A program made the position numbers and the translations under genes. From Litomosoides sigmodontis (taxonomy: Eukaryota; Nematoda; Chromadorea; Rhabditida; Onchocercidae), in NCBI GenBank assembly GCA_963070105.1, contig OY718808.1, forward strand, positions 2,076,738 through 2,140,737: a DNA stretch of 64,000 bases, read 5' to 3'. The notes below the pieces were generated by a model. The model was given only the letters and a program-made list of their open reading frames with translations, did no database searches and was not told the origin of the DNA. Below are positions 1 to 17,351 of the stretch, piece by piece. How positions within the stretch are numbered: the stretch's first letter is position 1; the number at the start of each line of letters is the position of its first letter.

Positions 1-13
1 CTGTTTAGGAGCA

Positions 14-6219
<6,206 letters not shown>

Positions 6220-6404
6220 TCGCTAACGATCTCGACACATACAAATGATAATATATGAAAAAATTTTTAAGATTAGGTAAAATTTATAACTTTAAGCTTT
6301 TTTTTTTTTCATCTTTCACTCTCTCTTTCTCTCTCACTCTCTCTGTTTGAGTATAATTTTATGATATTATTAGATCTTTCTGTATATAATTGATTATTTT
6401 AGCA

Positions 6405-6410
6405 AATAAA
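6405..6410 (+). terminator. Polyadenylation signal of CDC25 paralogue 1
   Basis: An AATAAA hexamer lies about 190 bases after the TAA stop at 6217-6219, following a T/CT-rich stretch. This is the usual place for nematode 3' end formation. The cleavage site would lie 10-20 bases further on. Confidence 0.6.
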
Positions 6411-8232
6411 AGCATTTCTCAATTTTATGTTCCTTCGGCTAAATTTCATCAATTGAATACGTTTTTTTCAATTTCAAGTTTAATTTCTAATTGTAATTTT
6501 TTTTTGTTTAACAAATATAATTTTTAAACTCATACATAGCTAGTAGTTCTTTTGCTACTATTCCATTTGCTATAAAATTATTTATTGCAATTAATTAGCA
6601 CACTTTTGCAATTATTTCTTTACGACAATGTGGATTTTGTTCCAGTTTCCTCATTCCGGTTTCCGGTTTCTCTACATACAACTGTTGCTTTATTGCTATT
6701 CTAATTCGTGTGAAACTATGTATGTTTGCTATATCCGATTCATGCTTAACGACTTTTCAACAAATTTCAACATTTAAAAAAGTGAAATGAATATAAATGT
6801 AAAATGTTTTGCAACTAATGAAAATATCTCACGTTAATTGCTTGCTTGTAAGTATTTAAACATTCTTAGTTCTTTCCTGAATTATCATGCTTTAATCGTC
6901 ATTTTAAGAGCCATTCCACAATATTTTTCCAAAGAATACTTCTACCTACTGCATCATCTCCTACTATCCTTTGTTGTCATGCCATTCTACCTTGCTTTCA
7001 TCTTGCAAACTGCCATTTTTCTAATTTTATATACTTTTATTTTTGTACGAATTAACCAATTGTTTACTAAAAAAGAATTTAGTGCAACAATTACATTTAA
7101 ACTTTTTGCATTTCTTTTTCCATTTAAATAATTAAATTACTGCTTTATCAAAATAAAACATTACAAAATAAAAATTTCTAAAATTGTATGGCAAAAAAAA
7201 GGAAAAAGCAATGATGTGATGTAGCGCTTGCTTTGCACGTTATTTCCGTATGTTCATACCCTGTAAAACATTAAATAGGTGATGTGTGAATTTTTTTTCG
7301 ATAATCTATTTGAATTTTCAATCAATTCAGCCATGTACGCTCGATACAATCTATAACCATTGTCCAAATCAATACCACTACGACATGCAGGGAGTGAATT
7401 TTTGGAAGTTTAAGCGTCACAACTGGCTTCCACTTTTTATTACATTAAAAATGAAGAGTGAAAATTACACTCGCTAACACAGATGAAATATCTTTAATCC
7501 ATCGATAGAAGTGAATGAAATAGATACAATCACCATAACGCTCAGTTATTAGTAACAAAATATGGCCGTTAGAGACATTAACATATGTTGTACTTCGGAG
7601 AATTTAAAACCAAATCTCTACCTTTCATCTCTTCCTTCATTTGAAAGTATTTTTTTCTTATGTTTTTCAATGGTGACCTATGTTTCTGAAACCCATTCAT
7701 GGAAAATTTCATCTATTTATAAACAAAAAACGCTACTGGCACCGACCATATTTTAACTGATTCAAGATTTGAAAAAAGGCAAATGTCATGAATCTGATTT
7801 AAAATTTCGAAAAACAGCAAACACAGAAGCTAACGAGAAAAATGATCACAAGTACACTTAAAGTTACAGTAGAGAAGGGTCATTTTCGAGTATCCATTAC
7901 GGCAATGATATATTAATAAAAAATCGTATATGTCCAGAGCAGTTCGTTGAGTATTTGGAATTAGTCCCAAGTAGATTTATTCAATCGCTGCTTCGTACAC
8001 TTATATATGCCATCATGTTTTTGATAGCGAAAAGGACTGCGTGCTGAGCCTGAGAAAAGAAAAAATGTGCTAATGGCTGTGGTTGAATGCTCCAAATTCT
8101 TGTGAGATTTCTTTAAAAAATCAGCTTAAAAATTAAAATTTTGTGAGTGACATAAAAAGTGACTTCAACTGCAACTTTCATAAATTGTAGCTAACACTAA
8201 CAATGACGTGCTAAGTATATGGAAGCAAAAAT
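6411..8232. other. Convergent intergenic region between CDC25-1 and the coiled-coil gene
   Basis: About 1.8 kb between two convergent genes, AT-rich with T runs. A TTTATT at 7976-7981 (AATAAA on the minus strand) is a plausible polyadenylation signal for the minus-strand gene, about 250 bases past its stop. A hydrophobic open frame at 6838-7131 starts at TTG and shows no family signature. A higher-GC patch at 7330-7477 is listed separately. Nothing else is recognised. Confidence 0.6.
7330..7477 (+). CDS. Possible orphan terminal exon, unknown protein
   Basis: After an acceptor-like TCAATTCAG, an open frame runs to a TAA at 7475-7477. It has less A/T bias than its flanks and is rich in Cys, His, Tyr and Trp (for example PCTLDTIYNHCPNQYHYDMQ, then FWKFKRHNWLP). 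It could be an alternative last exon of the CDC25 gene upstream, a relic exon, or chance. No family is recognised. Confidence is low because no partner exon or donor could be assigned. Confidence 0.2.
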
Positions 8233-11200
8233 TTAGAAATTGTGAAATGCACTTCTCCAGTCTCTTTTGTCGTATGGTGAACAAATCTTTCCACCGGTTT
8301 CATAGTCATCCTCTATTTTCAATCCATCAGTTATCTCAATGATATTATTAACATCTTCGTCATCACTACTGTCAAATTGGTCCACCTAAACTTTGGCAAC
8401 AGTAAAGGAAAAAATGTAATGAAAATAAAGGAGAATGAAAGAGAAATGCAAAACGCAAAACGATTTTATAACACCATTAAAAGGCAGTTATCATAAATCA
8501 CAGTTAAATAAAACACAAATATGAATATCCCAATCAGCAAAACGCAGCTAAAATCGATTAATAAGCCAAATTTTCGGCACAATACAAGTATTTGACTTAA
8601 GGAAAAGCATCCAATCGACGTAATCATCAATTCCTTTTAAGTGCAACAACAAATTAAAATTAAAGCAACCTGATAATTTGTTTCATCAAAAACTCGCAGT
8701 GCTCCAGTTTCCTTACGATGATATCTCGCCTGTTGATAATCGCTGTCAGAGTTATCTTTTAATGGCATATTATCATATTTGATATTTTTTGAGTAGTAAG
8801 TCACCGAATTTCCTGGATAATAGTAGGACTGCATGCATGGATCTAATCGTTTACCGTGCATCACATTGTATTCTCTGTTATCGTCGTCGCTAAGCGCTGG
8901 AAAGTTAAATACTGATGAAAAGCTATTCTTCGGGATTATCTACTTTAAAAGCAGCCAGCTACAAAAAGAATTGGTTAATGTTCTTATTATTTATCAATAA
9001 TTTTGCCTTACAGACTGAAAAATTATAGCAGCGAATGCAAAATACTTGAAACTCCAAGAAAGAAAGGGTGAGTTTACCGGGAATGATACCATGTCTCGCC
9101 AGGTATTTCTTTGAGTCGTACGAAAAGGCACATGATACAGGCGATTTGTCACAATGCTGGACTTGTTCGACAGTCATCTGCTTCGTCACTCGCGTGGTAC
9201 TTCGAATGACAGGTGAAACAGGCTTCCTTTTTTCATGTCGTCGCGATGGAATTCTCAAATATCGTAGATAGAAACATTAAAAACTGCTTACAGTTATATT
9301 TACTATCACTTTTCTTGCTTGCTGGGATTTTAATTAATGACTCCAACTATTGGAACAAATAATGTTTGGAATCAAGTAATTATAAATATAATCGGTTACA
9401 CAATTCTGTCAACTGTGTGCATGCATTGAGAATGTATTTGTTACGAGATTCAAATCTTAAACACAATTTGTAGAACCTGCCAATATCTCCTTTGTTTTGA
9501 TGAGAAGCCAAAATATCGAGACTTTCATCTCCTCCGCATTTCATGACAGCCTCGTCAACAAGGCGTTTGAATTCTTTGTTTTCAGCATATTTCCGCTTTA
9601 CTATTTTCCATTTAAGATCCTTTTCGGGGGAACAATCAATAATCTTTTTCCTCTACAGTAACATTTTAAGCTCTTTAACTATTTCAAGTAAAAAACATAG
9701 AAAAGCCTTTAAAATTTACACCGAGCTGTTATGCGAATACTCTGTTCCATCAGATTTCCAGAAATGGTACTGTAATGCAATAACATACAAGAAAATTAAG
9801 ATTATGAAAAAGTAGTTTAAATTTACATGAAAATAAATGCTAAGCTCTTGATTAACAATGAAATTAATATTTATTAAACAAAACCCACCGATCTCGCAAA
9901 AAGCTCTCCACGAGTTACATGATTTTCTTCATCGTCATCAGTCATGCATTCTGCTATCTAAGCAGTGAAAACTTACACGTACTCAATAAAAAAATTCTTT
10001 CCTCTTGTCATTCCTTATTGAAGTGTCAAACTGCCTCAATCCTACTACCAACAATGATAACAGAAAGACCTGGCAACAGAATCAAAATTAATATATTTGG
10101 AAAAAATTGGAATTAAAAAACACGAACATTAGGTGGTACATTTTCCTTGCCACGATAGTACATTTCCCTTTCAATTCCTTTTTCACATTTTTTGGAATCT
10201 TCGTTACCAGTACTGGACGCGTTATTAAATTGTGCAAAACCTTCTAGCATTTTCTATAAAAGTAAGCTTTCCAGTGATTATTCTAAAAAGGATATTAACA
10301 AAAATATAAAATAATAAATGAATGTTTTAAACTATTAATGAAAAAACGCTCCAAGATTCGACACGAAAGTAAATAGTATCAACTAACTGCAGTATAAAAA
10401 AAGATGAATAGTCTAAACCTTCATCGCTTCCGTTAGTTTCAAGATTTGGTTATTTCTTTCTGAATCTTTCATCGTCAGTTCGTCGACTTTTAGTTGTAGC
10501 TCATGCACCTTTTGTTTTAGCTTTTCAAACTACAAAATACACTACTGTCAATCAAAAATTGTCGTTTATGTATTATCAGTGTTCTATGTTCCTAAGAATT
10601 CAGGTTTGATGCATATGCAGTAACATTTAATTTATGGTTACTTGATCAGTTCAGCTAGTGCATCACAACGATTCATGGGTTATTACTTTCATAAAAGATA
10701 TTAGAATATCCAAAACAGCAATATTGAACTAAAGCAGTCGACACATAACCGTAAAACTTGTCAGCACATAATTCTAAAGTTTATGTGTAGACAAATCAAA
10801 AAATTTTGAGCACTACCTCATCCGCAAATCGCTCACTTTGAACGTCTGTGGACATTTTAGAAAGTTTCTTTTTCTTAGAGTTTGGATCGGCCGAATCAAA
10901 GAGTTTTCGATGTGCTTTTGATGTACCCTCAAATCATAGATGTTTCTATTGCTACACAGTACAATACGCGCATAGTTTCTTGCAATTATTAGTGATCGAA
11001 AAAAGCGAAATTGAAAATTATGTTCATTACTCATAATTCCGTTAATTAATTTTCCAAAATCGATGAGACAAAAATTTAGCAATAGTATTCGGAGAAACTA
11101 AAGGCCTAAAACCTAACCTCAATTGTTTGCGACACGTTCACGGTTCTTCCAAATGCTACTGTCTTCTTCTTTTGTAACAACCGTGCTGGAGGTAGTTGAG

Positions 11201-12019
11201 ATTTTTCTGTCTTTCCTTGCGTTTCAGTAGCGCGTTTTGGAATCGAAATCCGGTTATCTTCACAGCTTTTCTCAGTATTTTCGAAATTTTCTTCAACTTT
11301 GTTCGACGGTTTAATAAGTGATGCCTTCTTCAATGCAGGACGCAGAGGTTGCAGAGAAGTTCGTGCCCGAGGAGCAGACCTGAATGAAATAACTTCAAAA
11401 TCTAAACTTTCTCGAAGACAGAACGAATGCATCTAAAAGTTGTTGGACAAGTTGAATTAAAATTTCCTACACTCATCGAAGAACTAATCCAACCAGCAAG
11501 AGCATTTATGAAGTGGAAAAGAGATGAATAAAGATGAAGATTTGTCGATCTACCAAAAGCTATCACAATTACGATGCACCCTCTTTAGGAATGAAGTAGA
11601 GGAAATAAGTGTTCATATATCAAAAAACAGTTGTATAATTAGTTAACAATGAAGTCAATAACAAGATGTAAGCAGAAACTAATACAATTCAATAAAACTA
11701 AATGCACAAACATATGAACACTTACTTGAAATTGCAGTTTACTCGCGCGCTCACAATTTCCAAAGATGTTAATGCTTCAGGGTGGAGTGGGAATGTTTGG
11801 TGCTTCTGCAAAGAAAAATTTTTATATTTAGTTGACAGAAACATTCGAAAAAGAAATCAGAATATAACAAACTGGAATGAAAAAATCGGCTGAAAATACC
11901 TGATTCGTAGAAGTTCCGAAGTGCTTTGCAGCTGTCGTTGAGGGCAAATTTAAGCCAAAATTTAACTCAGGAACATAGGAAACCAGTGAAGTAAGGCAAT
12001 CTGATTGGTTGGATGACAT
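8233..12019 (-). CDS. Unrecognised coiled-coil protein with PP1-docking motif and KEN box; possible STIL/Ana2/SAS-5-like protein
   Basis: Eleven phase-consistent exons (minus strand, listed 5' to 3'): 12019-11900, 11805-11726, 11379-11118, 10927-10817, 10529-10419, 10253-10124, 9953-9889, 9652-9477, 9253-9078, 8896-8670, 8385-8233. They encode about 536 residues. I chose the ATG at 12019; an in-frame upstream frame has no better start. Visible parts: a basic Pro-rich stretch at about 67-85; KKKTVAFG at 137-144, which fits the RVxF PP1-docking pattern; a Lys cluster KKKKLSK; a heptad-rich coiled coil at 192-228 (one whole exon); KEN in GKENVPPN at 264-266; acidic and SP-rich segments; FSYDSKKYLARHGIIPG near 395-411. 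No enzyme motif is seen. The coil-then-C-terminal-motif order recalls STIL/Ana2/SAS-5 centriole proteins, but that is inference from layout. Confidence 0.75.
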
Positions 12020-13208
12020 CACCCAAGTAACATTTATAGAACGAAAACAGAACAAAGTTTTCAGATTAGAGGTAAAACAACATAATTCGAAGAGTACACC
12101 CGAGGCGATTTACCCACCATTAAATACGTCCAATCTACCGCTATCATTAAGCAAAATTCTAGCCTGCATTATTTTTGACGAGAAACCAAATTCCAACAAC
12201 TACACATGCGATTTGATTCACAAAGGCTGGTAAAAGAAGGTAGAAAATCCCTCAAAAATAAGTTTCTTATACGATCATTTGGACGTTTTATCTGCATGAC
12301 AGCTCGAGGAATTTTTACAGAAAGCACAGTAGTAATCGGTATAAGATGGTTCCAAAAAAAAATTGGTTACGAAATGAAAATTCGATAAAAATAGCAAAAA
12401 AATCCTTTTTACCGCGAAAAGAACGGATATCTGTGTGGAACTCCCAAAACGATTTATAGCATATGATACAGGTGATAGATTTTTTTCACATTGTGATAAT
12501 TAAACAGTACTTTAGAATGATAATTTCATTCATCAATAAATATGACATTTTAGAAAGCGGGATGCAACAAGCTCAAGCATAATATCTATCAGTGAATCTA
12601 AAATTATTCTGAAAGGATGATATGGAAAGTAAGAAAAATACTATTAAATCATAAACAAAGTGAAGTTAAAAGAAAAGTAAGCTAATGGATGATATGGATG
12701 GTAAAAACTGGTAAATCTGTTAAAATATTTTCATTAAGCGCAAAATTGAAACAGTGAAGCGCCACCACACTGCTTAAACAAGTACAAAAACCTTACTATT
12801 ATTCCAGCTGATAAAGTAAACGATAATAGAACGTCATTTCAAATAAAGAATATGCCAATACGAGATCAGTCTGCTTGGTTGTGCACGAGTGGTGTAAAAC
12901 TCCAACACAGTGATTAATTCCAGCAGAAAAAGGACGTTGACTATCTCAATAAAAAATAAACTAAATGGAGATCGAATAACTTGAAAGTACGTAATGGTAA
13001 ATAGTAGGAATGTATATGAATGTAATAACCGTAATAATAATAATAATGGCAGAATAAAGTTGAAAGATAGCTAGGGAGTCTATAAAATGATTAATAAAAT
13101 GCAATACAAAATTTGCGTGAAATAACTTACATGAAATTGATTAAAATTCAAATAAAAAGTCTTAATATTTGGCAAAAAATTCAGTAAGAAAACAATAAAA
13201 ATTATAAT

Positions 13209-13267
<59 letters not shown>

Positions 13268-13444
13268 AACACACACACACACATTCTCACATACCCACAC
13301 ACATGCAGATATACACTATTAAAACGGTACAAGGTACCACACGAAATTATAGAAACCAATCGAAAAAGGAAAACAAGTAAGTAACACTCTGTCTCCCTCC
13401 CTTCCACTCAAAGAATATCATTGATACTAGAATCGTGACTATGG
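12020..13444. other. Intergenic region between CDC25-2 and the coiled-coil gene
   Basis: About 1.4 kb separates two genes on the same strand, so the promoter of the coiled-coil gene probably lies here. I see no coding exon. It holds a (CA)n run and a short AAT run near 13031. The spacing is longer than typical nematode operon gaps, so co-transcription with the upstream CDC25 gene is not supported. Confidence 0.55.
13210..13282. repeat. (CA)n microsatellite
   Basis: Dinucleotide CA run with two CAAA-type interruptions near 13254 and 13266. It lies downstream of the second CDC25 gene and creates the spurious Cys/Val-rich open frames on the minus strand. Confidence 0.95.
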
Positions 13445-16400
13445 TTATTTAAATTCATCAAATAGTCGTCGGCATACACTTCTTCTTGGTGCGTCTCCTG
13501 CTCTGTCCCTCATAGGACGACTTCTAGGAGTGCCTTCATCTGGAAATTGTGACGGAGACTCCGGTGAATCAACAAATAAACGCTGCAAAAAACTAGCAAT
13601 TTATATGAATCTCGTCAAATCCATATTAATGCCACCATCGTTATAAAAAAATTGAAGTGAGCTGAATGACTAACTCTCGGTAGCATACGACGTGGGGGTG
13701 TTGTCATGTTTACATCAATTTCCATAATAGGATTTAACTCTTCTCTGTGTTGCCTGTTATGACGATCTCTTGCCAAAGTATGATAAACTGAAGCAACTGA
13801 ATTAATACGATGGAATTTGTAATTCTTCAGTTCATCTGCATGTGCTGCATCATTCATTTCTACATAACCATTCGGCTCAAGAAGATCCTAAACACGTCCG
13901 CCATGTAGACATAATAATTTCATAAAATTTGCCAAAAAAATTTAATTGTAATTCATAAATTTCCTATTTCAATTATTTGAGCATACATACACTTATATCA
14001 GTCATATCCCAAAAGCGGATTATGATTATTAAAATTCTACGTCTCGAAGGCTTTCATAAAAATCTTACTGGCGTGCCACTAAAACGTAAGTAGAAATCGC
14101 GATAGCCATACTGCAGCAAATACATTTCAGGATAATCCACCACTGGATATCTCACAACATTAAGTTTACGATCAAGTGCACGCAACTCGTACGCTCTGAA
14201 AAAAATATAAAAAGATTTTTCCACTTGTAATTGAATTTAATTAAGTACGTGTTTTGCAAATTAAGCTTGTACTTAGCATGTAGTAATGTATTTAATACAT
14301 AAAGCTCAAACTGCACAATTTTGCTGCTTCCTTACATTAAATATTGCATTTAAAAACATACATCGAAGGTCCTCGTTTTTGAGAGAATTCGCAATAGAAA
14401 ATCGGCTTTTTCTTCATAAGTTGTGCACGTAATTCAATATCATTAGGATAAAAGACATTTTCTACCTTAGCTGGATCGAACAAGTTATAAGCACCCTGTG
14501 AGTTTATAGATAAACTTCGAATATGTTGCAGATTTACACATTTACAAATGTCTAAATCTGCATTTACAGTTATGTATTATTGCAAGTTTTTGTACAGTTG
14601 CTGAGCCACAGAACCAAAAATAAAAGTGGAGATTTCAACTATTACATTTCTGCTCCTCCTCCTCCTCCTCGTACTTCATTTCATGACAATCAACCCTCCG
14701 GTTAATCTCAACACCTCGATTCAAATTATTTATCTAACAATAAAATATGCGAACTGTTATGCAAAGATGAAAGGATTACTCGAATATGTCCACCGTTAAA
14801 TTCGAACGGGTAACGACAATCGATAAGCATAAATCGTTTCGAGAATTGCTCCCTCGTCATAGAAGTGAGTAAATCGGCCAAGGTTCTTGCGGTAATACAT
14901 GCAAAAGCAGTTGAAGGAACAACTGGATTTTTAATTATTTCCAACTCATACTTCTGGAAAAGCATTAGTTTCTGTTTTTGAATACATTGCCAATTAAAGT
15001 TTATGCCTGCAGCGTCGAAGACATGTTCTCAGAACATTTTCACAAAAACTTCGTCAAATTCCCTTTGGATAATTATGTTTTTAAGAGCGACGTACAACAT
15101 CAAGAAGAGGAGGTGGTTCAGGTTCTTTGTTAGCACCAATTTCCAGGTAACTTGCTGAATGAGATCGATTAAGCGTAGTTGGAGAAAATGGAATATTTTT
15201 TTCGCCAGGTTCATTACCCAAATTATCTTCATCCTTAAAATTGTGTGATCAAACTGAGTCTAAAAGAATGCAGCTTTATCCCATGAATAAATTGATAATC
15301 ACATCGAAGCCAATACTTCATTGGCTAAAATCATTTAAAAACCTGAAGAGATCATGCCGTAATGCAAATTTATTAAGAAGCTGCTATCCGTATATGGATG
15401 AGCTACTGATGCAAGACTTTGACTCAAATTTATACCTCTCTAGATATATATGATATAGTTGTACCTAAAAAGCATACTTTCAAAAGTCATATGAATATCA
15501 AAGAAAGTACTTCCATTGCACTGCCCTCATCTTCTGGAGATGGTACAGTCGTGTCAACATCCATTCTATCTTCAAAGCTTTCATTAATCCTGTTATCATC
15601 GCTTTCTTCCATTAACTTCTCTTTCACTTTTTTCGTAATTCCAACAAAACCCGTTTCGTCCCGTATACGACGCTTGTTATAACGAGACTCCAACTTATTT
15701 GGGGTTGATGTTGACGGAAGTGAAGGAGAAATCAAAGTATTGCCACTGGTGCCTTGCAGATGTGCCCGGAAGCTGAATTCATTTTCGAGGTTTTCAATAT
15801 CATCCTCATCATCGCCACGACATTTTTCAATGGCGCTATGTTCACTAAGTGATCTGCTACGTCTAAAGTTCATTAAAAGTCAGATATCTCATTCTACTTA
15901 CTCAAGCTACCAATGTTATGCATTCGTATTTACCGAGAAACTGGAAGTAAGTTGTAAAGTTTGCCAGAACTACTGCTTTTTGAGGTCCTCATCATATTCT
16001 TCAATCGATCAAGTCTTTTGGAAGTTGAACGCCGTTGAGTACATTGCCATTGCAACTGATTTGTCCTGCTACAATTAACGAAAGAATCTGATCCATTTAA
16101 AACACGCGAGCATCGCTTATTCGACATCGTACTCGTAATATGCGAGAGACGTCCTTTGTCTGAATCTTGAAAAAGAAATCATATACTTCGTTACAAATAT
16201 CCGGGAAGTCAAGAGTTAAAAGAAATAAAGAGTACACCTGCTAGATGTAATAAACTGGTGAACTGTAAATGATCCGAGCATTCGGTACTATTTTCTTTTG
16301 AGTAATAATCGAACGAAAAAGAACACAATGCATGTGGACGGGATCGTATCACGGGTACCCTGAAAATAACATCACGATAGTTTTGGTACCTACCGAAATA

Positions 16401-17351
16401 CATCAAAACTTTTGAAGAAGCAAGGAACATTTATGAAAAAAACCTTTTGATTTATGCATTTATTAACAAACTTATTTCTAAAATTCCTTCTGATATGCAC
16501 GGAAGACAGAATTTCGTAATATAAGCCATGAAATACTGAGTACTTATAAAACTCTTCAACTTGTACTTCAAAAATTTGGGAAACCTTTCCTTCAGTACTT
16601 CAGTACTGCTTACCATAAATAAACATTGTGAAGAATTATTGTTTTTTTGATGAGCAATTAATTGAACTAAGTTGAACATTATTTTCAAAAATAAATTTTA
16701 AAACTGGTTAAGTTAGCATACGACATATTTGTAAGATCCAGGAGTGAGCTACGAACAATCTGCCGATTAAATATTTCAGAAGTTTCGTCAGACGAGATTG
16801 ACTTCTGCTGGTTGTCAGTAGATCCATATTCAAATTTCTACAATAAACCTAATATTGAAATTCTTTCGTACTATATTGAAGGATTTCGTTCAATGACTGC
16901 TGTTTTTTAAAACAATTAGGGATACCGCAGTAGGCGATTCTGTCTCAACAAGGTTGTGATTAATATTCAGTTCAGCAGCAGCAACAGCAGCAGAGGTTTT
17001 CGGCAACATGTCGGAAACCACTGCAAGATTTTCATCACCATCGTTTTGAAATATATTTTGGTTATTACAGGAACTTGAAATGTTCTGAAAATCAGCGATT
17101 CATCAATAAAACAAAGAAATCCCCCAAAAATCTCAATGACCCATAGATTTCACCATTTACGTATCCTCTAAAAAAAGACTTCATTTTCATGCATAGAAAA
17201 TTCCGTAATCCTACACGAGAAGATATGTTTTTTTTTAATGCTACGACAATTGCGAAATTTTCTATCAACATATTACGAATCACATGTTCGGATTTCTAAA
17301 CAAAGTGAGGAAAACTTTGAACTTAAGTATGTAGCAACTAACAGTACTCAT
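13445..17351 (-). CDS. cdc-25: CDC25-type dual-specificity phosphatase (paralogue 2)
   Basis: Exons (minus strand, 5' to 3'): 17351-17343 (tentative start, MST), 17084-16926, 16837-16725, 16359-16238, 16165-15934, 15862-15511, 15233-15096, 14953-14780, 14495-14362, 14195-14069, 13887-13675, 13582-13445, giving about 636 residues. The catalytic core (about 376-530) has FMLIDCRYPFEFNGGHI, the loop FYCEFSQKRGPS (Cys about 468, Arg about 474), YPEMYLLQYGYRDF and LEPNGYVEM. As in paralogue 1, Tyr precedes the catalytic Cys. The two core exons are 174 and 134 nt in both paralogues with the same phases, so this is a DNA-level gene duplication. The long N-terminal region has LDLTNMVPVIRSRP and Ser/Arg clusters (RSRSLSEHS, NRSHSAS) that fit regulatory phosphorylation. 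The tail is basic and Pro/Arg-rich. The first exon is uncertain; the catalytic exons are firm. Confidence 0.88.

Noticed and set aside
6838..7131. 97-codon hydrophobic plus-strand frame
   Set aside because: Starts with TTG, follows the T-rich composition and shows no family or splice support.
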